Of a DNA stretch of 64,000 bases, positions 9,186 to 18,227 are shown piece after piece (within the stretch, counting starts at the first letter, position 1; each line of letters starts with the position of its first letter). This DNA is from Vibrio panuliri (GTDB taxonomy: Bacteria; Pseudomonadota; Gammaproteobacteria; Enterobacterales; Vibrionaceae). Made by a program: the position numbers and the translations under genes. The notes under the pieces were generated by a model. It was not told the origin of the DNA and made no database searches. It saw nothing but the letters and a program-made list of their open reading frames with translations. The stretch covers positions 1,240,001 through 1,304,000 of the forward strand of contig NZ_AP019655.1 in assembly GCF_009938205.1 (NCBI RefSeq), given 5' to 3'.

Positions 9186-9860
9186 TTGAAACTGAGTAAG
9201 AGACTAGAACGAATTGAGCAACTGGTTAGCGGCAACTACGATCACGTGTGGGATTGCTGTTGTGACCACGGGTTATTGGGTGCGACGCTACTCAAACGTG
9301 AGGCGGCAGCGAACATCCATTTTGTCGATATCGTACCGACCTTAATGCAACAACTTGAAGCTAAGTTAAAACGTTTCCCTACTCTTACAGCATCCAAGTG
9401 GCATATCCATTGTCAGGATGTTTCCACTCTGCCTCTTGGTGAACTTTCTGGCACTCACCTAGTTATAATTGCTGGCGTGGGTGGCGATCTCATGACGCAA
9501 TTTGTTGAGAACTTAATCACAAGCAACCCCACTAAGAAGATCGATTTTCTGCTTTGCCCTGTGCACCATCAGTTTACGCTGCGCCAAAGTTTACGCAGGT
9601 TAAAATGCGGCCTAATCGATGAATGCTTAATTAAAGAGAATCAAAGATTTTACGAAATCATTTATGCCTCGACTGAGTTGCAGGGGAACACTCTGGTTGC
9701 TCCAGTTGGCGACAAACTCTGGCAGACAAAAACAACCGAACAATTGGTAGAAGTCAGGGAGTACTTAGAAAAAACCTTAGCTCACTATCAACGCATCCAG
9801 TTTGGAAGCAAAAAAACAGTCGAACACATTGTTCGCTACTATCAAGCCGTTGAAATTTAG
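9186..9860 (+). CDS. trmK: tRNA (adenine-22-N1)-methyltransferase TrmK-like
   Basis: A 224-residue class I SAM-dependent methyltransferase of the TrmK/YqfN family. Motif I appears as WDCCCDHGLLG (family form ADIGTDHGYLP), followed by VDIVP, and the family motif IIAGVGGDLM replaces the usual GMGG. TrmK methylates N1 of A22 in some tRNAs. The likely start is a TTG (TTGAAACTGAGT). The cysteine-rich motif I (CCCDHG) differs from the Gram-positive enzyme, so activity on A22 is inferred. A terminator hairpin directly follows. Confidence 0.8.
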   Translation: MKLSKRLERIEQLVSGNYDHVWDCCCDHGLLGATLLKREAAANIHFVDIVPTLMQQLEAKLKRFPTLTASKWHIHCQDVSTLPLGELSGTHLVIIAGVGGDLMTQFVENLITSNPTKKIDFLLCPVHHQFTLRQSLRRLKCGLIDECLIKENQRFYEIIYASTELQGNTLVAPVGDKLWQTKTTEQLVEVREYLEKTLAHYQRIQFGSKKTVEHIVRYYQAVEI

Positions 9861-9886
9861 ACGCAGCAAAGCTGTCTGCGTCTTTT
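9860..9886 (+). terminator. Terminator after trmK
   Basis: GACGCAG and CTGCGTC form a perfect 7-bp stem followed by TTTT. Confidence 0.65.
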
Positions 9887-9941
9887 GGTGCTATAAGTGG
9901 TTGTTGCACTCCCTATTGCGCACATCCTTTGCTCCATACGA

Positions 9942-11078
9942 TTAATAGGCTCTTTGCAATTGTTGGTGTACTAACGTCACCAATACCGTCACGCCCCCAC
10001 ATACTATGAGTACCATCCCTAAATGGTGAATCCCACCAGCTAGACCTAAACCTCCACCAATCAACAGATAATACAGAAGTCCAAATAGAGCACCGGCACT
10101 ACCGGCATCCTGTTGATAATCAATTAAGGCAGCTGTCAGTACGTTTGGTATCGCAACACCAAAGGACATCACCACTAACATCATTGGTGCCACAAACCAA
10201 ATAGAATCAGATATGGTATATACCCCTATAGCTCCAGAAATTAACAGCATTGCGGATAACTGTAAAAGTGACCGTTGTGACACCAGTTTTGAAAGTAGAG
10301 CTTTGTTTAAGTAACTGCCTAGTAATGTCCCAAACCCCAATACGATACCACTGTAACCAAATTGAGCGGGGCTAAAGCCTAATTCCCCAAAAGTAAATGC
10401 GCCAAGCTGGTAATAAGAGAATAGTGCAATGTTGTACAATGCAATCAATAATCCTGACAACCATATGTGCGAATCTTTCAGCATACGAACACTTAAGCTA
10501 CCTAGCTGCATGCGCGGGCTTTCCTTTTGAGTTTCAGGAAGCTTAAACAGGTTGTACAGAAATAGTACTAGTGCCAAAGCAAATAGAGCAAGGAACACAT
10601 AATGGTGACCGCCAACTGCCGTTAGTTGACCACCTAATAGCATTCCTACTACGGGACTAATAGAGATCCCCATCCCCATTAGGCTAAACACCTTGCCTAG
10701 CTCCGCGCCACTAAACGTATCGCGAAGCATAGTCTGTGTCACAACAGAGCAAACAGCAATTCCGAATGCACTAAATACTCTTGCAATCATGATGACATCA
10801 AAGCTCTTTGTTTGCATAGCAACCAAAGAAGCACAACCATATATAAATAGACCAATAATCATTGTTGGGCGTCTGCCAAGTCTATCTGCCAACACTCCCC
10901 AAATAACAACGCCGATAGCAAAGGCTAAAAAATAAACTGACATCGTTTGAGCTGCTTGGGCGTCACTTACATAAAATGATTGAGCAATCGATGCCAAAGC
11001 CGGGCTGTAAATGGTTTCCACGATTTGCGGAAACATCAACATGACAACCATAAGCAATAACGAAGGTTTTGTTTTCAT
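9942..11078 (-). CDS. MFS multidrug efflux transporter (Bcr/CflA-type)
   Basis: A 378-residue transporter with about 12 membrane helices. The MFS motif A appears as GVLADRLGRRPTMIIG (residues about 60-75). The N-terminus MFPQIVETIYSPALASIA is typical of the DHA1 Bcr/CflA drug exporters. It should export a drug or metabolite with proton antiport. An AraC-family regulator is read away from the shared 96-base promoter region and probably controls it. Substrate unknown. Confidence 0.85.
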   Translation of the reverse strand: MKTKPSLLLMVVMLMFPQIVETIYSPALASIAQSFYVSDAQAAQTMSVYFLAFAIGVVIWGVLADRLGRRPTMIIGLFIYGCASLVAMQTKSFDVIMIARVFSAFGIAVCSVVTQTMLRDTFSGAELGKVFSLMGMGISISPVVGMLLGGQLTAVGGHHYVFLALFALALVLFLYNLFKLPETQKESPRMQLGSLSVRMLKDSHIWLSGLLIALYNIALFSYYQLGAFTFGELGFSPAQFGYSGIVLGFGTLLGSYLNKALLSKLVSQRSLLQLSAMLLISGAIGVYTISDSIWFVAPMMLVVMSFGVAIPNVLTAALIDYQQDAGSAGALFGLLYYLLIGGGLGLAGGIHHLGMVLIVCGGVTVLVTLVHQQLQRAY

Positions 11079-11174
11079 CTTGTGTCCTCATCAATGAACT
11101 TGGCGCAAAGTATAAATGAGGCTATTCTTTACCTATTAACAACATTAATACTAAAAACAACAAGATTCGGACAA

Positions 11175-11960
11175 ATGGCAATTATTGATGAACACACTCT
11201 GTTCGATGCAGATAAACTGACAGCTTGTGTTGTAGGGATAGCGGCCGACATTGGTAGGCACGACTCGGGAATGCACCAGCACAAGAAAGGTCAACTTCTT
11301 TATGCATCTCAAGGATGCATGAGCTTCGCTTTAGAGAACTCAATCTGCATTTTACCTCCAACAAAAGCTGTTTGGATTCCAGCACATACCCAACATCAAG
11401 CGATGATGACCAACGTGGTGGCTTATCGTTCGCTATATTTTGATTGCTCAGTTTTCGAATGCCCTAGTGACATGACGACAATAGAAGTGAACCCTGTGCT
11501 TAAAGCCCTGATTGATAAGATGGCACTGTGGGCATGGGATAAACCTGAAAATGAAATGAAAAAGACGACGGATCTTTTTTGGGAAGAATTTTATGAGGCT
11601 AAGTGTCATTCTTTCCAATTACCTCTGCCGTCAGATCGTCGATTAAAAAGATTCTACCAACAACTGATGCAAGAATCTTTTTTGGTACCGTCTCTAACCA
11701 CACTAGCGCAGTCAATAGGTGCAAGTCCTAAGACAGTGACCAGGTTATTCAAAGCAGAGACGGGAATGTCCTATCAAGACTGGAGACAACAATGGCGCCT
11801 CCTAAAAGCCATTGAATTACTGTCTAGAGAAATGCAAGTCAGTGATGCCGCTCATTGGCTAGGATTTTCTTCTGACAGTGCTTTCATTGCCTTTTTCAAG
11901 AAACTGACCGGAAAGACACCACTATGTTTCATGAAAAACCATACAGATCCACTTAAGTAG
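11175..11960 (+). CDS. AraC family transcriptional regulator
   Basis: 261 residues: an N-terminal cupin-like sensing half (HQHKKGQLLYASQG, then WIPAHTQHQ) and a C-terminal double helix-turn-helix (TLAQSIGASPKTVTRLFK, then SDAAHWLGFSSDSAFIAFFKK). The arrangement fits the RhaR/cupin AraC subgroup that often controls a neighbouring efflux gene. The frame is open to 11082, three bases from the divergent MFS start, but the ATG at 11175 is preferred since it leaves room for promoters and begins at the normal sensing domain. Confidence 0.85.
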   Translation: MAIIDEHTLFDADKLTACVVGIAADIGRHDSGMHQHKKGQLLYASQGCMSFALENSICILPPTKAVWIPAHTQHQAMMTNVVAYRSLYFDCSVFECPSDMTTIEVNPVLKALIDKMALWAWDKPENEMKKTTDLFWEEFYEAKCHSFQLPLPSDRRLKRFYQQLMQESFLVPSLTTLAQSIGASPKTVTRLFKAETGMSYQDWRQQWRLLKAIELLSREMQVSDAAHWLGFSSDSAFIAFFKKLTGKTPLCFMKNHTDPLK

Positions 11961-12021
11961 GAATATTGGATCCTCCCTTATGGACACTAACAAAAGTGAC
12001 AACATGGCAGGTTGTGGTCGC

Positions 12022-12267
12022 TTACTCTTTAGGCTGATGAGCCGTTTTCTTGGCAAATTTTTGCATCGCCTCGGCAAAGGTAGTTGACCCGCCTTTCGCT
12101 TGAACCTGTATTACCTTGTAGCCCATCTTTTCCAAAGCTTGGCGCTCTGCCAAGACCGCTTTATCGTCAGGCTGGCTACCTTGAGCCGGCTGATGAAGGA
12201 AACAACCCTCTAGTTGGCCATCTTCAACCAATTGGTGATGTTTCAAGGCGTTGATATCTAATTTCAT
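12022..12267 (-). CDS. Conserved small protein, 81 aa
   Basis: The reading frame starting MKLDINALKHHQLVEDG is an 81-residue soluble protein with no membrane segment or recognisable catalytic motif. The middle (AERQALEKMGYKVIQVQAKG) looks like a small alpha/beta fold. It lies 37 bases downstream of, and in the same direction as, the DUF3820 gene, so the two are probably cotranscribed. Function unknown. The ATG at 12267 is chosen over an upstream extension overlapping the neighbour. Confidence 0.65.
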   Translation of the reverse strand: MKLDINALKHHQLVEDGQLEGCFLHQPAQGSQPDDKAVLAERQALEKMGYKVIQVQAKGGSTTFAEAMQKFAKKTAHQPKE

Positions 12268-12304
12268 AGTAAGTCTTTTAATTGTAAGAATTTTCTGTGG
12301 CGGG

Positions 12305-12520
12305 TTACATGCGTTTAAGCGGCTTGACGACACTGTCTAAACCTTCAATTTTGAGCGCTAAACAGAGCTTGAGCAACTCTCCCAGTTCGCCACTTGGCCA
12401 GCCCTTTTTATCGAACCAAAGCAGGTACTCTTCTGGTAAGTCAATTAAAACGCGGCCAGCGTACTTGCCAAATGGCATTTGCATACGAGCTAACTTAAGC
12501 AAGTTCTCTTTTTCTAACAT
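12305..12520 (-). CDS. DUF3820 family small protein
   Basis: A 71-residue protein with the family pattern MPFGKYAGRVLIDLPEEYLLWF followed by GELGELLKLCLALK. These proteins (also called QSregVF_b) are common in gammaproteobacteria and resemble the DNA-polymerase-III-associated or exonuclease accessory fold, but no activity is established. It is complete and near the usual family length, and lies upstream of the 81-aa gene in one transcription unit. Confidence 0.8.
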   Translation of the reverse strand: MLEKENLLKLARMQMPFGKYAGRVLIDLPEEYLLWFDKKGWPSGELGELLKLCLALKIEGLDSVVKPLKRM

Positions 12521-12648
12521 AGCATCATTGATAGGACATGATTAATCGCCAGAGAATACCATTGTCGCCAACACCAATAAAGCCGAGTAATAAGTAACGT
12601 AAGTGGAGTTCCACAAATCTGTTGCTCATCGTCCCTTGGTGCTCACAA

Positions 12649-13323
12649 CTAGGCTTGGTTCTCTTTCTGCTCTAGCGTGACCGCAAGACGTTCGACCCAA
12701 TAATCCATCGCATCTTTCGCATCATCTAAGGAATCAATGATTGTCGAGAAGTCTTTGTTTCCTGCTTGGCGATCTATAGCTGCAAACAGTGGTTGTCCCG
12801 TACTTGCATCACTCACCAAAAGCTCAATACTCGCGCTACCGACATTGGTATGCTCTCCCGTGGTCACTTTGGATATAGTTGACATCGCTAAACCAAATGG
12901 CAACACGCTGCTTGTGACCGCCAAAATGGGGTTGGGTGTTTCGACATTACTCAGCGCAATATTCAAACGTAAGGTTTTATCCGTAGGTTGATCAACCACC
13001 TTTTTGTAGGGAGAGATGACTTGCGTGATTCGATCCACCATATATTGAGTTAACTCGTTCACATCGTCATCATCAACACTATTGTCTTCCACAACCACAA
13101 AAATTTGGTCAATGACCACCGAATCATATTGAGACAACTTTGCTTGCAATCGTTCTTGGTCTCGCAAACCAAGTCTCGCCCACACTAAGTCAACGCCGCC
13201 TTCTGGGCCGGGGCGAAAATCTTCGTACGAAGTAAACTTGGTTGCTTTCGCGATCGGACCAGAGGCACATGCGACCAACCACATCGAGGCAGCAACAACC
13301 AGAATCAATCTAATCAGCTTCAT
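12649..13323 (-). CDS. DUF3313 family lipoprotein
   Basis: A 224-residue predicted lipoprotein. The signal peptide ends in a lipobox (LVACAS, Cys at about 19), so it should be lipid-anchored in the cell envelope. The body reads as a DUF3313 domain (VDLVWARLGL, YDSVVIDQIFVVVE, TLRLNIALSNVE, GSASIELLVSDASTGQPLFAAIDRQ). The function of this family is unknown; such proteins are frequent in marine gammaproteobacteria. Confidence 0.8.
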   Translation of the reverse strand: MKLIRLILVVAASMWLVACASGPIAKATKFTSYEDFRPGPEGGVDLVWARLGLRDQERLQAKLSQYDSVVIDQIFVVVEDNSVDDDDVNELTQYMVDRITQVISPYKKVVDQPTDKTLRLNIALSNVETPNPILAVTSSVLPFGLAMSTISKVTTGEHTNVGSASIELLVSDASTGQPLFAAIDRQAGNKDFSTIIDSLDDAKDAMDYWVERLAVTLEQKENQA

Positions 13324-13489
13324 TTCATCATTCCCTACTACAAAAAATATAGAGAATGATATTCCATAAACAATTGAACTGCACGGCTTGTGGCGAAGAT
13401 ATCATCAATTTACGATATTGTTCTGCCATATGTTATTGAACAGAGGATCATGCGATTAAAGGACTCGCGTTGGTTTCCACTCTAGCCAA

Positions 13490-13837
13490 CTAATGAGTGA
13501 CACGATGGAGATATTCGACAACCACCTGATTACCTTCAATATAAGCACGTTTTATTTCACCGTCGACCGTCATTCGGCTCTCTAAGTACACCTCTTTGAC
13601 ATCGGGCTTCGAACGTAATGATGGGATCACGCGGTCTGACTCCAAATTAAGCAAATTGCAAAAACGAGAAACAAAGGCCATTGAGAGCGGACGCTCGCCT
13701 CTAAGAATGCTTGAAAACTCAAGTTGGCTCATTCCAAGTTTTTTAGCAAACTCCATTTGTGTTAATCGCATCTTTGATTTTTGTGACATCCATACTTGAT
13801 ACAAGGCTTCGCTATCTTTTGCGGTAAATTCCATCAT
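13490..13837 (-). CDS. XRE-type helix-turn-helix protein, 115 aa
   Basis: A small DNA-binding protein. Residues about 24-70 form a Cro/CI-type HTH (LTQMEFAKKLGMSQLEFSSILRG) with RPLSMAFVSRFCNLL after it. The C-terminal 40 residues look like a short beta-rich extension (VYLESRMTVDGEIKRAYIEG) that could be an oligomerisation or ligand domain. There is no partner gene suggesting a toxin-antitoxin pair. Either of two adjacent ATGs may be used. Confidence 0.75.
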   Translation of the reverse strand: MMEFTAKDSEALYQVWMSQKSKMRLTQMEFAKKLGMSQLEFSSILRGERPLSMAFVSRFCNLLNLESDRVIPSLRSKPDVKEVYLESRMTVDGEIKRAYIEGNQVVVEYLHRVTH

Positions 13838-14053
13838 GGTTTCCTATTTCTACACTGCGTAGTCTTAAACGACTATTGTCTCGAGTCCGCGTGTTGTTTC
13901 CACGGCTCAAGTATTCAATCTTTAGACACGGATTGTGTCGAACTATCCAATGAGAATGTCAGTGCAAAGTAAACGGCAGTTAATAATTAGGGCAAGAAAG
14001 GTAAAGGCGTGCCACAGGTTCAAAAAACACTGCAATAAAACTGATGGTAGGAA

Positions 14054-14090
14054 TGAAAAAACACTAGGTGAGCCGATACCTCACCTAGTT
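14054..14090 (-). terminator. Terminator of the carboxypeptidase gene
   Basis: ACTAGGTGAG pairs perfectly with CTCACCTAGT; on the minus strand the stem is followed by GTTTTTT. Confidence 0.85.
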
Positions 14091-14107
14091 GATAACCGAG
14101 CCGATGG

Positions 14108-15274
14108 TTAGAACCAGCTTGAAACTAACTTCTTCACCCAATCTATGATGCGTTTAAACAAACTACCTTCGTCGACATCGTTCAATGCGGTCAGATCAGC
14201 CCTAGCCACTTCGGTTCCATCGACTGTGTAAAGCACTTCTCCAAGCACTTGACCCGATGTTATCGGTGCCACTAAATCACCGTGATACACAAGTTCAGCT
14301 TTAACCTTACCCACATCCCCTTTTGGCAGAGTAATGTAGATGTTTTTGCTGGTTCCAACCTGAATGGTGTCGACTTCTCCCATCCACAAACGAGCCTCAT
14401 TGATTGGCACGCCCGCTTCGCTGGTTTGCACAGTATCAAAAAAACGAAAACCATAACTCAGTAACTGCTTACTCTCAGATTCACGACTTTTTGTACTGCT
14501 TGAGCCCATCACTACCGATATCAAGCGCATATCACCGTTGGTTGCCGAGGTTGCTAAACTATAACCCGCGCCACTCGTGTAACCAGTTTTCATGCCATCA
14601 ACGTTTAAACTTCGATCTCTCAATAACCCATTCCGGTTGTACTGAGTAATGCCGTTGTAAGAGTATGATGTCTCGCTATAAAGTGGGTAGATGGTCGGTA
14701 AGTCGCGAATAATCGCTTGGCTTAGCCGGGCGATATCGTAAGGGGTTGAGTAAAGACCTTCACTATCCAAACCATGCGGGTTGGTATATGCGGTGTTATC
14801 TAACTCAAGTCGCTTCGCCCAACTGTTCATTAACCCAACAAATGCACCTTCACTTCCTGCAACATGCTCCGCAATTGCCACACTCGCATCGTTCCCTGAT
14901 TGGACGATCAGACCTCGATAAAGATCCATCAGCGCAACTGACGTGCCCACTTCAATAAACATTTTTGAAGAATCAGGGAAATTCTTTGCCCAAGCATTTT
15001 TACTTATCGTCACTCGGTCATTCAAAGTGACATTGCCAGAATTCACCTCTTGTCCTGCAACATACGCCGTCATTAGCTTAGTTAAGCTGGCAGGATTCAA
15101 CCGCTCATGCGCATTTTTCTCCACCAATACTTGACCCGTATTGTAGTCCATCAATATGTAACCTTTCGCTCCAAGAACAGGAGGATCCGGAGTAATCGAA
15201 GGCGCTGCTAACGCGAGCGATGAACTCAATGCGCTGACTAACAACGCAGACTGTACTAAACGTTTACTATCCAT
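14108..15274 (-). CDS. dacA: D-alanyl-D-alanine carboxypeptidase (PBP5/6 type)
   Basis: A 388-residue low-molecular-weight penicillin-binding protein. All three active-site motifs are present: SxxK in NPASLTK (Ser63, Lys66), SGN at 126-128 and KTG at 229-231. A signal peptide covers about residues 1-23. The C-terminal amphipathic stretch (SLFKRIIDWVKKLVSSWF) fits the membrane anchor of PBP5/6. It trims the terminal D-Ala from peptidoglycan pentapeptides in the periplasm. dacA versus dacC-like paralogue is not settled. It has its own terminator. Confidence 0.9.
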   Translation of the reverse strand: MDSKRLVQSALLVSALSSSLALAAPSITPDPPVLGAKGYILMDYNTGQVLVEKNAHERLNPASLTKLMTAYVAGQEVNSGNVTLNDRVTISKNAWAKNFPDSSKMFIEVGTSVALMDLYRGLIVQSGNDASVAIAEHVAGSEGAFVGLMNSWAKRLELDNTAYTNPHGLDSEGLYSTPYDIARLSQAIIRDLPTIYPLYSETSYSYNGITQYNRNGLLRDRSLNVDGMKTGYTSGAGYSLATSATNGDMRLISVVMGSSSTKSRESESKQLLSYGFRFFDTVQTSEAGVPINEARLWMGEVDTIQVGTSKNIYITLPKGDVGKVKAELVYHGDLVAPITSGQVLGEVLYTVDGTEVARADLTALNDVDEGSLFKRIIDWVKKLVSSWF

Positions 15275-15444
15275 GGCGATCTACCAAATAAAAGAATGAT
15301 TCCAGTATATTCAAAGCGTAGGTGGTTTCAGCCTCTCTGTTACGCTTAGTTACTGTTATACAAGATTTGAGGCAAAGAATTGTGAAATAGATTATGCAAC
15401 TAGACAGATTATGATGCGCTGGTCGAAACTTTTATCTCGAGAAA

Positions 15445-15470
15445 TAAAAAAGCCAGCTAAAAAGCTGGCC
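15445..15470 (-). terminator. Terminator after the small membrane protein gene
   Basis: GCCAGCT-TTTT-AGCTGGC on the minus strand is followed by TTTTTT. Confidence 0.85.
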
Positions 15471-15486
15471 TCTCGGATAAATATTA

Positions 15487-15834
15487 TTATGCGGCTTGTG
15501 GTGACTTAGTAATTGAGTCTCGGTAAGCAAACCATAAATAACTCACCACTAAGGAGAAGAATAAATAAGACAACACAAATACGAACGGCGAAGTAATTAG
15601 TGCTTGAGAAATTCCGAATGCAACTCCAGCAATGGTGATAGCCAGTTTAGAAAACAAACCGCATATTAGTAAAAACACGGCAAACTCTGGGAAGCGAGTA
15701 GTACGAAAAGCAAACCAGTAGCAGCTCCCCACCGCTAAAGATGCAACAGATAAACCCAACATAAAAGAGTGGATATGGTCAGCCGATGCCGCACCTGCGG
15801 AGATTGATGCCATTAGAATCAGAACTAGTTTCAT
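15487..15834 (-). CDS. Four-helix small membrane protein, 115 aa
   Basis: A hydrophobic protein with about four membrane segments: 1-16 (possibly a signal peptide), 27-45, 51-75 and 82-103. It contains no motif that I can tie to a function. The C-terminus (AYRDSITKSPQAA) is short and hydrophilic. It has its own strong terminator. No neighbour suggests a pathway. Confidence 0.65.
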   Translation of the reverse strand: MKLVLILMASISAGAASADHIHSFMLGLSVASLAVGSCYWFAFRTTRFPEFAVFLLICGLFSKLAITIAGVAFGISQALITSPFVFVLSYLFFSLVVSYLWFAYRDSITKSPQAA

Positions 15835-16600
15835 ATGTGTCGCCTTAGAAAGTGGTTAAAGCATCCTTTCAATAATGAAAACTCATTTTGCGGATATTTT
15901 CTCACCAAAAGCGTAGATTTCAAGTGCTAAATTTTAAGCCATTGTGACAAAAAAACTAATACATGCGGCATAATAACATTTTATTAACAATTGACCTTTG
16001 CAATCCAACTAAAAATCATGGAGTTAAATAGAGATTCCTATCATATGTATCTAAATCAACCTCATTTTTAACAACGAAATCAATCAACAAATTTTATGAA
16101 AATGTGAACTTTAAACAGTAGGTATCAGTTTAAAGCCCATATCGAGACTCAAGTGACGTCAAGATAAAGGGTTGAAAGCCTTGTCACGGGCACGAGTACA
16201 AAGAAAACCGCGACATGGAACAGTCATCTATTTTCAAGTAGTTTGACGTAAAAATCACGCCGGTGACTGGCCCCCAAAGCGCGAGTTGTTGGCAAGCTAG
16301 TTAAAACACATCAATCAATACATTTCTGATTTCAACCTCACTAGCAGGTTAATATTATAAAATAACCATTCAATAGAGATATATTTTAAAATTATTCTCT
16401 ATTCCATATTTTTAGACCGTGTGTGTTTGACGATATATTTGTTATGCAAATCACGTTCGTGCGATAATTTTGTCATGCAGTTATCGTTCCGACAAACATA
16501 GAATTGTGACCAACGTAAGTTTTTCAGTATTAAATTCCGGTAAATTTTTCCAATGTCGATATTTAGTTCAAATTATTCGTTTAATATCATTGGAATTTTA
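15835..16600. other. Intergenic region with a decayed repeat copy
   Basis: AT-rich non-coding DNA between the small membrane protein gene and the cold-shock promoter. Its only recognisable content is the repeat copy at 16147-16290. No intact coding frame is visible. Confidence 0.55.
16147..16290 (+). repeat. Repeat copy 1 (decayed relative of 27176-27318)
   Basis: About 104 of 140 aligned bases match the copy at 27176 without gaps (hand count), including an uninterrupted block TCTATTTTCAAGTAGTTT. Read in the frame of the 59-aa gene of copy 2 it gives SSDVKIKG-stop-KPCHGHEYKENRD, against SSDLKMPDSEPYHGFKNKENCD in the intact gene. So this looks like a broken 3' remnant of a second gene copy plus its downstream sequence. 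Confidence 0.75.
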
Positions 16601-16628
16601 TTGACTTAGATTGGTTAAACCTTAGACT
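16601..16628 (+). promoter_or_regulatory. Candidate promoter of the cold-shock gene
   Basis: TTGACT, 16 bases, then TAGACT. Transcription from here would give a ~143-nt leader, the length expected of CspA-type thermosensing 5' UTRs. Confidence 0.5.
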
Positions 16629-16777
16629 GGTTAGTAGCTAGAAAACGGTTCTTGTCTAGAACGCCGTTTCGTTGGAACTCGAGTATTTCTGCCGTAACGT
16701 CGTGCGCAATAGCAATCTCCTTTTCCACGCTATCCGTGCCACTTTAGGCGAAACAGTGAAACACAAAGGAAAGACAG

Positions 16778-16987
16778 ATGTCAGATACAGTGACTGGTAC
16801 AGTAAAATGGTTCAACGAAACTAAAGGCTTCGGTTTTATCAAGCAAGAAAATGGTCCAGATGTTTTCGCACACTTCAGTGCAATCACAGGTGACGGTTTC
16901 CGTACACTAACTGAAGGCCAAGCTGTTGAATTCAGCATTACTCAAGGTCAGAAAGGTCCACAAGCAGAGAACATTAAAGTTCTTTAA
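16778..16987 (+). CDS. CspA-family cold-shock protein
   Basis: A 69-residue single cold-shock domain with both RNA-binding motifs: RNP1 KGFGFI (16-21) and RNP2 VFAHF (29-33). It binds single-stranded RNA and DNA and melts mRNA structure, usually induced in the cold. The long leader (promoter near 16601, start at 16778) suits structural, temperature-dependent translation control. AAAGGAAAGACAG gives a strong ribosome-binding site. A rho-independent terminator follows. Its exact csp name is uncertain (cspA/cspV type). Confidence 0.95.
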   Translation: MSDTVTGTVKWFNETKGFGFIKQENGPDVFAHFSAITGDGFRTLTEGQAVEFSITQGQKGPQAENIKVL

Positions 16988-17008
16988 TTTGTCGACAAAA
17001 TAGATTTT

Positions 17009-17037
17009 AATAGCCAGCTTTTAAGCTGGCTATTTTT
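17009..17037 (+). terminator. Terminator of the cold-shock gene
   Basis: TAGCCAGCTT and AAGCTGGCTA form a near-perfect stem followed by TTTTTATTTT. Confidence 0.9.
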
Positions 17038-17124
17038 ATTTTGGTTGCACTACTTGAAAACATCGTGCCCATATTAAAATGGCTTTCCGTTAGGCATTCG
17101 CTAACGGCAAATTGAGTAATATCT

Positions 17125-17664
17125 ATGGCTCTTAAACCAACGATCTATAAATTCCGTATCGCGCTCTCTGACACAAATCGTGATTATTATGATGCTCTAA
17201 CTTGCACCATTGCTCTTCATCCATCTGAAACGGTAACAAGAATGATGGCACGAGTATTAGCGTACTGCCTTAATGCCTCTCCCGATTTGGTGTTTACCAA
17301 AGGCTTATCTACAATCGAGGAGCCAGACTTATGGCAAAAGTCACTCGATGGAACGATTGAGCATTGGGTGGAGGTTGGCGAGCCCTCTGTAGACCGAATT
17401 AAGAAAGCGTCACGGTTGGCAGGAAAAGTGCAGATCTATACCTTCAATTCCAAGTCTGATGTTTGGTGGAGCCAATCAAAAACCAAAATCGCGCCACTGC
17501 CAGTCAATATTTACCAGTTTGATGGTGATGCCATTGAGTCATTGGCAACCCAAGTTCAAAGGGGAATGGATCTCTCTGTTCTGATTACTGGCAATAGTTT
17601 GTTTGTCGACGGTAGTGAAGGCTCACACGAAATAGTATGGGAAACACTACAGGCCCATGATTAG
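17125..17664 (+). CDS. yaeQ: YaeQ family protein
   Basis: A 179-residue protein matching YaeQ along its length: MALKPTIYKFRIALSDTNR, HPSETVTRMMARVLAY, and the C-terminal VNIYQFDGDAI. The fold is a PD-(D/E)XK nuclease-like domain; the residues DPS-type GEPSVDRIKKAS and KVQIYTF are in place. No enzymatic activity is firmly established, though a role in suppressing haemolysin loss in RfaH mutants has been reported for E. coli. It overlaps the next gene by 8 bases and is likely cotranscribed with it. Confidence 0.9.
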   Translation: MALKPTIYKFRIALSDTNRDYYDALTCTIALHPSETVTRMMARVLAYCLNASPDLVFTKGLSTIEEPDLWQKSLDGTIEHWVEVGEPSVDRIKKASRLAGKVQIYTFNSKSDVWWSQSKTKIAPLPVNIYQFDGDAIESLATQVQRGMDLSVLITGNSLFVDGSEGSHEIVWETLQAHD

Positions 17665-18187
17665 CTTACAACAGGCTCTTGAACAAATCGGAGCCACGCA
17701 ACTAACGGTACTCGATTTTAGTTCGACGACTTGGCAGCTATTTGAAAAAAACAATGCCAAGTTGTTTGCGAAAATACAGCAAGTAAAGCCAGAGACTGAC
17801 GTTCACCATCATTTATTGGGCGTATTGACCAAAGCTCATATTGAAGTACTGAGCCAAATTGAAGCTGATAAAGACTCTGTTCGCGCAATGAACAGTACTT
17901 TTAAACAGGAACTAGGCGAATCACACGCAGCTAAGTTTCAATATCAAGATGGTCAACTACTTCTGCTCATTACGCATATCTGGATTTATCTTCAGGGCTA
18001 TCTGGCGATGGATTTCAGCCTTGCAAATGATCATGCAGAAAATAGTGCTACGATGTTGGTCGGCATTCAAGGCGGCAATGCAGAGCAACTCAGAAGTGAA
18101 TTTATGGCAAGCTTTTACTTAGCTCGCGGTCAAAAGACTCAGTTCACCAATCCTATACTCTGTTGGTTGAAAAAAATCTTTCAATAA
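17657..18187 (+). CDS. Unknown 176-aa protein cotranscribed with yaeQ
   Basis: The gene starts 8 bases before the yaeQ stop, implying translational coupling. It is mainly alpha-helical with no signal peptide and a hydrophobic centre (LLLLITHIWIYLQGYLAMDF) that may be a buried helix rather than a membrane span. I recognise no motif. A strong terminator shared with azurin follows. Confidence 0.75.
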   Translation: MISLQQALEQIGATQLTVLDFSSTTWQLFEKNNAKLFAKIQQVKPETDVHHHLLGVLTKAHIEVLSQIEADKDSVRAMNSTFKQELGESHAAKFQYQDGQLLLLITHIWIYLQGYLAMDFSLANDHAENSATMLVGIQGGNAEQLRSEFMASFYLARGQKTQFTNPILCWLKKIFQ

Positions 18188-18212
18188 AAAACGCCTCAAT
18201 CGAGGCGTTTTT
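18185..18212. terminator. Bidirectional terminator between yaeQ operon and azurin
   Basis: AAAAAACGCCTC-aatc-GAGGCGTTTTT works on both strands. Confidence 0.9.
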
Positions 18213-18227
18213 CGCAACCAGAGCCGA

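Noticed and set aside
11082..11174. Upstream extension of the AraC regulator
   Set aside because: It would leave only three bases between divergent start codons; the ATG at 11175 fits the family better.
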